Origin: Hyphomicrobiaceae bacterium
Lineage (GTDB): Bacteria > Pseudomonadota > Alphaproteobacteria > Rhizobiales > Hyphomicrobiaceae
Reading direction: 5' to 3'
Assembly: GCA_025359005.1 (NCBI GenBank)
Contig: JANYHP010000371.1
Coordinates: forward strand, 1-8,257
DNA: 8,257 nucleotides
The position numbers and the translations under genes were made by a program. Below the pieces are notes generated by a model, which did not search any database, was not told the DNA's origin, and was given only the letters and a program-made list of their open reading frames with translations. Positions 8,162 through 8,257 of the stretch are shown in pieces (the stretch's first letter is position 1; each line of letters begins with the position of its first letter).

Positions 8162-8257
8162 TTACGGCCCACGCAGCATCGTCAGTCTGTTGGACTTCGC
8201 AGCGACGGCGCTCGCCACGTCGATCGGCCGGTGCGCGGCCATGATTTTAAGGCTCGG
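8162..8257 (-). CDS. Possible 3' end of a gene entering from the right (partial)
   Basis: On the minus strand one frame is open from the window edge to a TAA at 8164-8162, giving 31 codons. About 26 of them end in G or C, as in the real genes here; the overlapping plus-strand frame from 8069 uses many rare codons (AGG, AGA, ATA) and has weaker bias. The peptide ends in N-R-L-T-M-L-R-G-P and is not recognisable. It may be the tail of a larger protein or a short frame starting at the internal ATG (8242-8240). The evidence is codon bias alone. Confidence 0.3.
   Translation of the reverse strand, partial: PSLKIMAAHRPIDVASAVAAKSNRLTMLRGP

Overview
The window is high-GC DNA with strongly GC-biased third codon positions. 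Its ABC transporter genes and a small exported Cys protein are in a style I associate with Rhizobiales, most likely Bradyrhizobiaceae. That placement is an inference from gene style, not a database match. I see no rRNA, tRNA, CRISPR array or intact mobile element.

Layout, left to right. Positions 1-374 hold a rho-independent terminator (119-149) for an upstream gene that lies almost wholly outside the window, then the leader of a small gene. Positions 375-713 (+) encode a 112-aa exported protein with four Cys and no known function. A hairpin-rich gap follows, then 896-1192 (-) encodes a 98-aa membrane protein. After a gene-free divergent gap, 1572-3362 (+) encodes a cytoplasmic GH2 beta-glucuronidase-type glycosidase with both catalytic Glu and the N-x-K carboxylate-recognition motif. 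Convergent with it, and only 19 nt away stop to stop, is a four-gene minus-strand operon for a complete ABC importer. In transcription order it runs: Tat-type substrate-binding protein (7479-6295), ATPase with a C-terminal TOBE-like region (6179-5115), permease 1 (5118-4225) and permease 2 (4221-3382). Positions 7480-8161 hold no convincing gene but contain a perfect 18-bp palindrome upstream of the operon. The last 96 bases may be the 3' end of a minus-strand gene entering from the right.

How the genes may work together. The binding protein would deliver a solute to the permease pair, powered by the ATPase. The intracellular GH2 enzyme has no signal peptide and could cleave an imported glucuronide-like conjugate. 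The importer belongs by architecture to the polyamine/iron/YnjBCD-like group rather than the classical CUT1 sugar importers, and the genes are convergent rather than co-transcribed. The functional link is therefore a hypothesis. I did not find a clearly new defence, mobile or RNA system. The best leads are the enzyme-importer pairing, the 18-bp palindrome, the hairpin between the binding-protein and ATPase genes, and the small Cys-containing exported protein.
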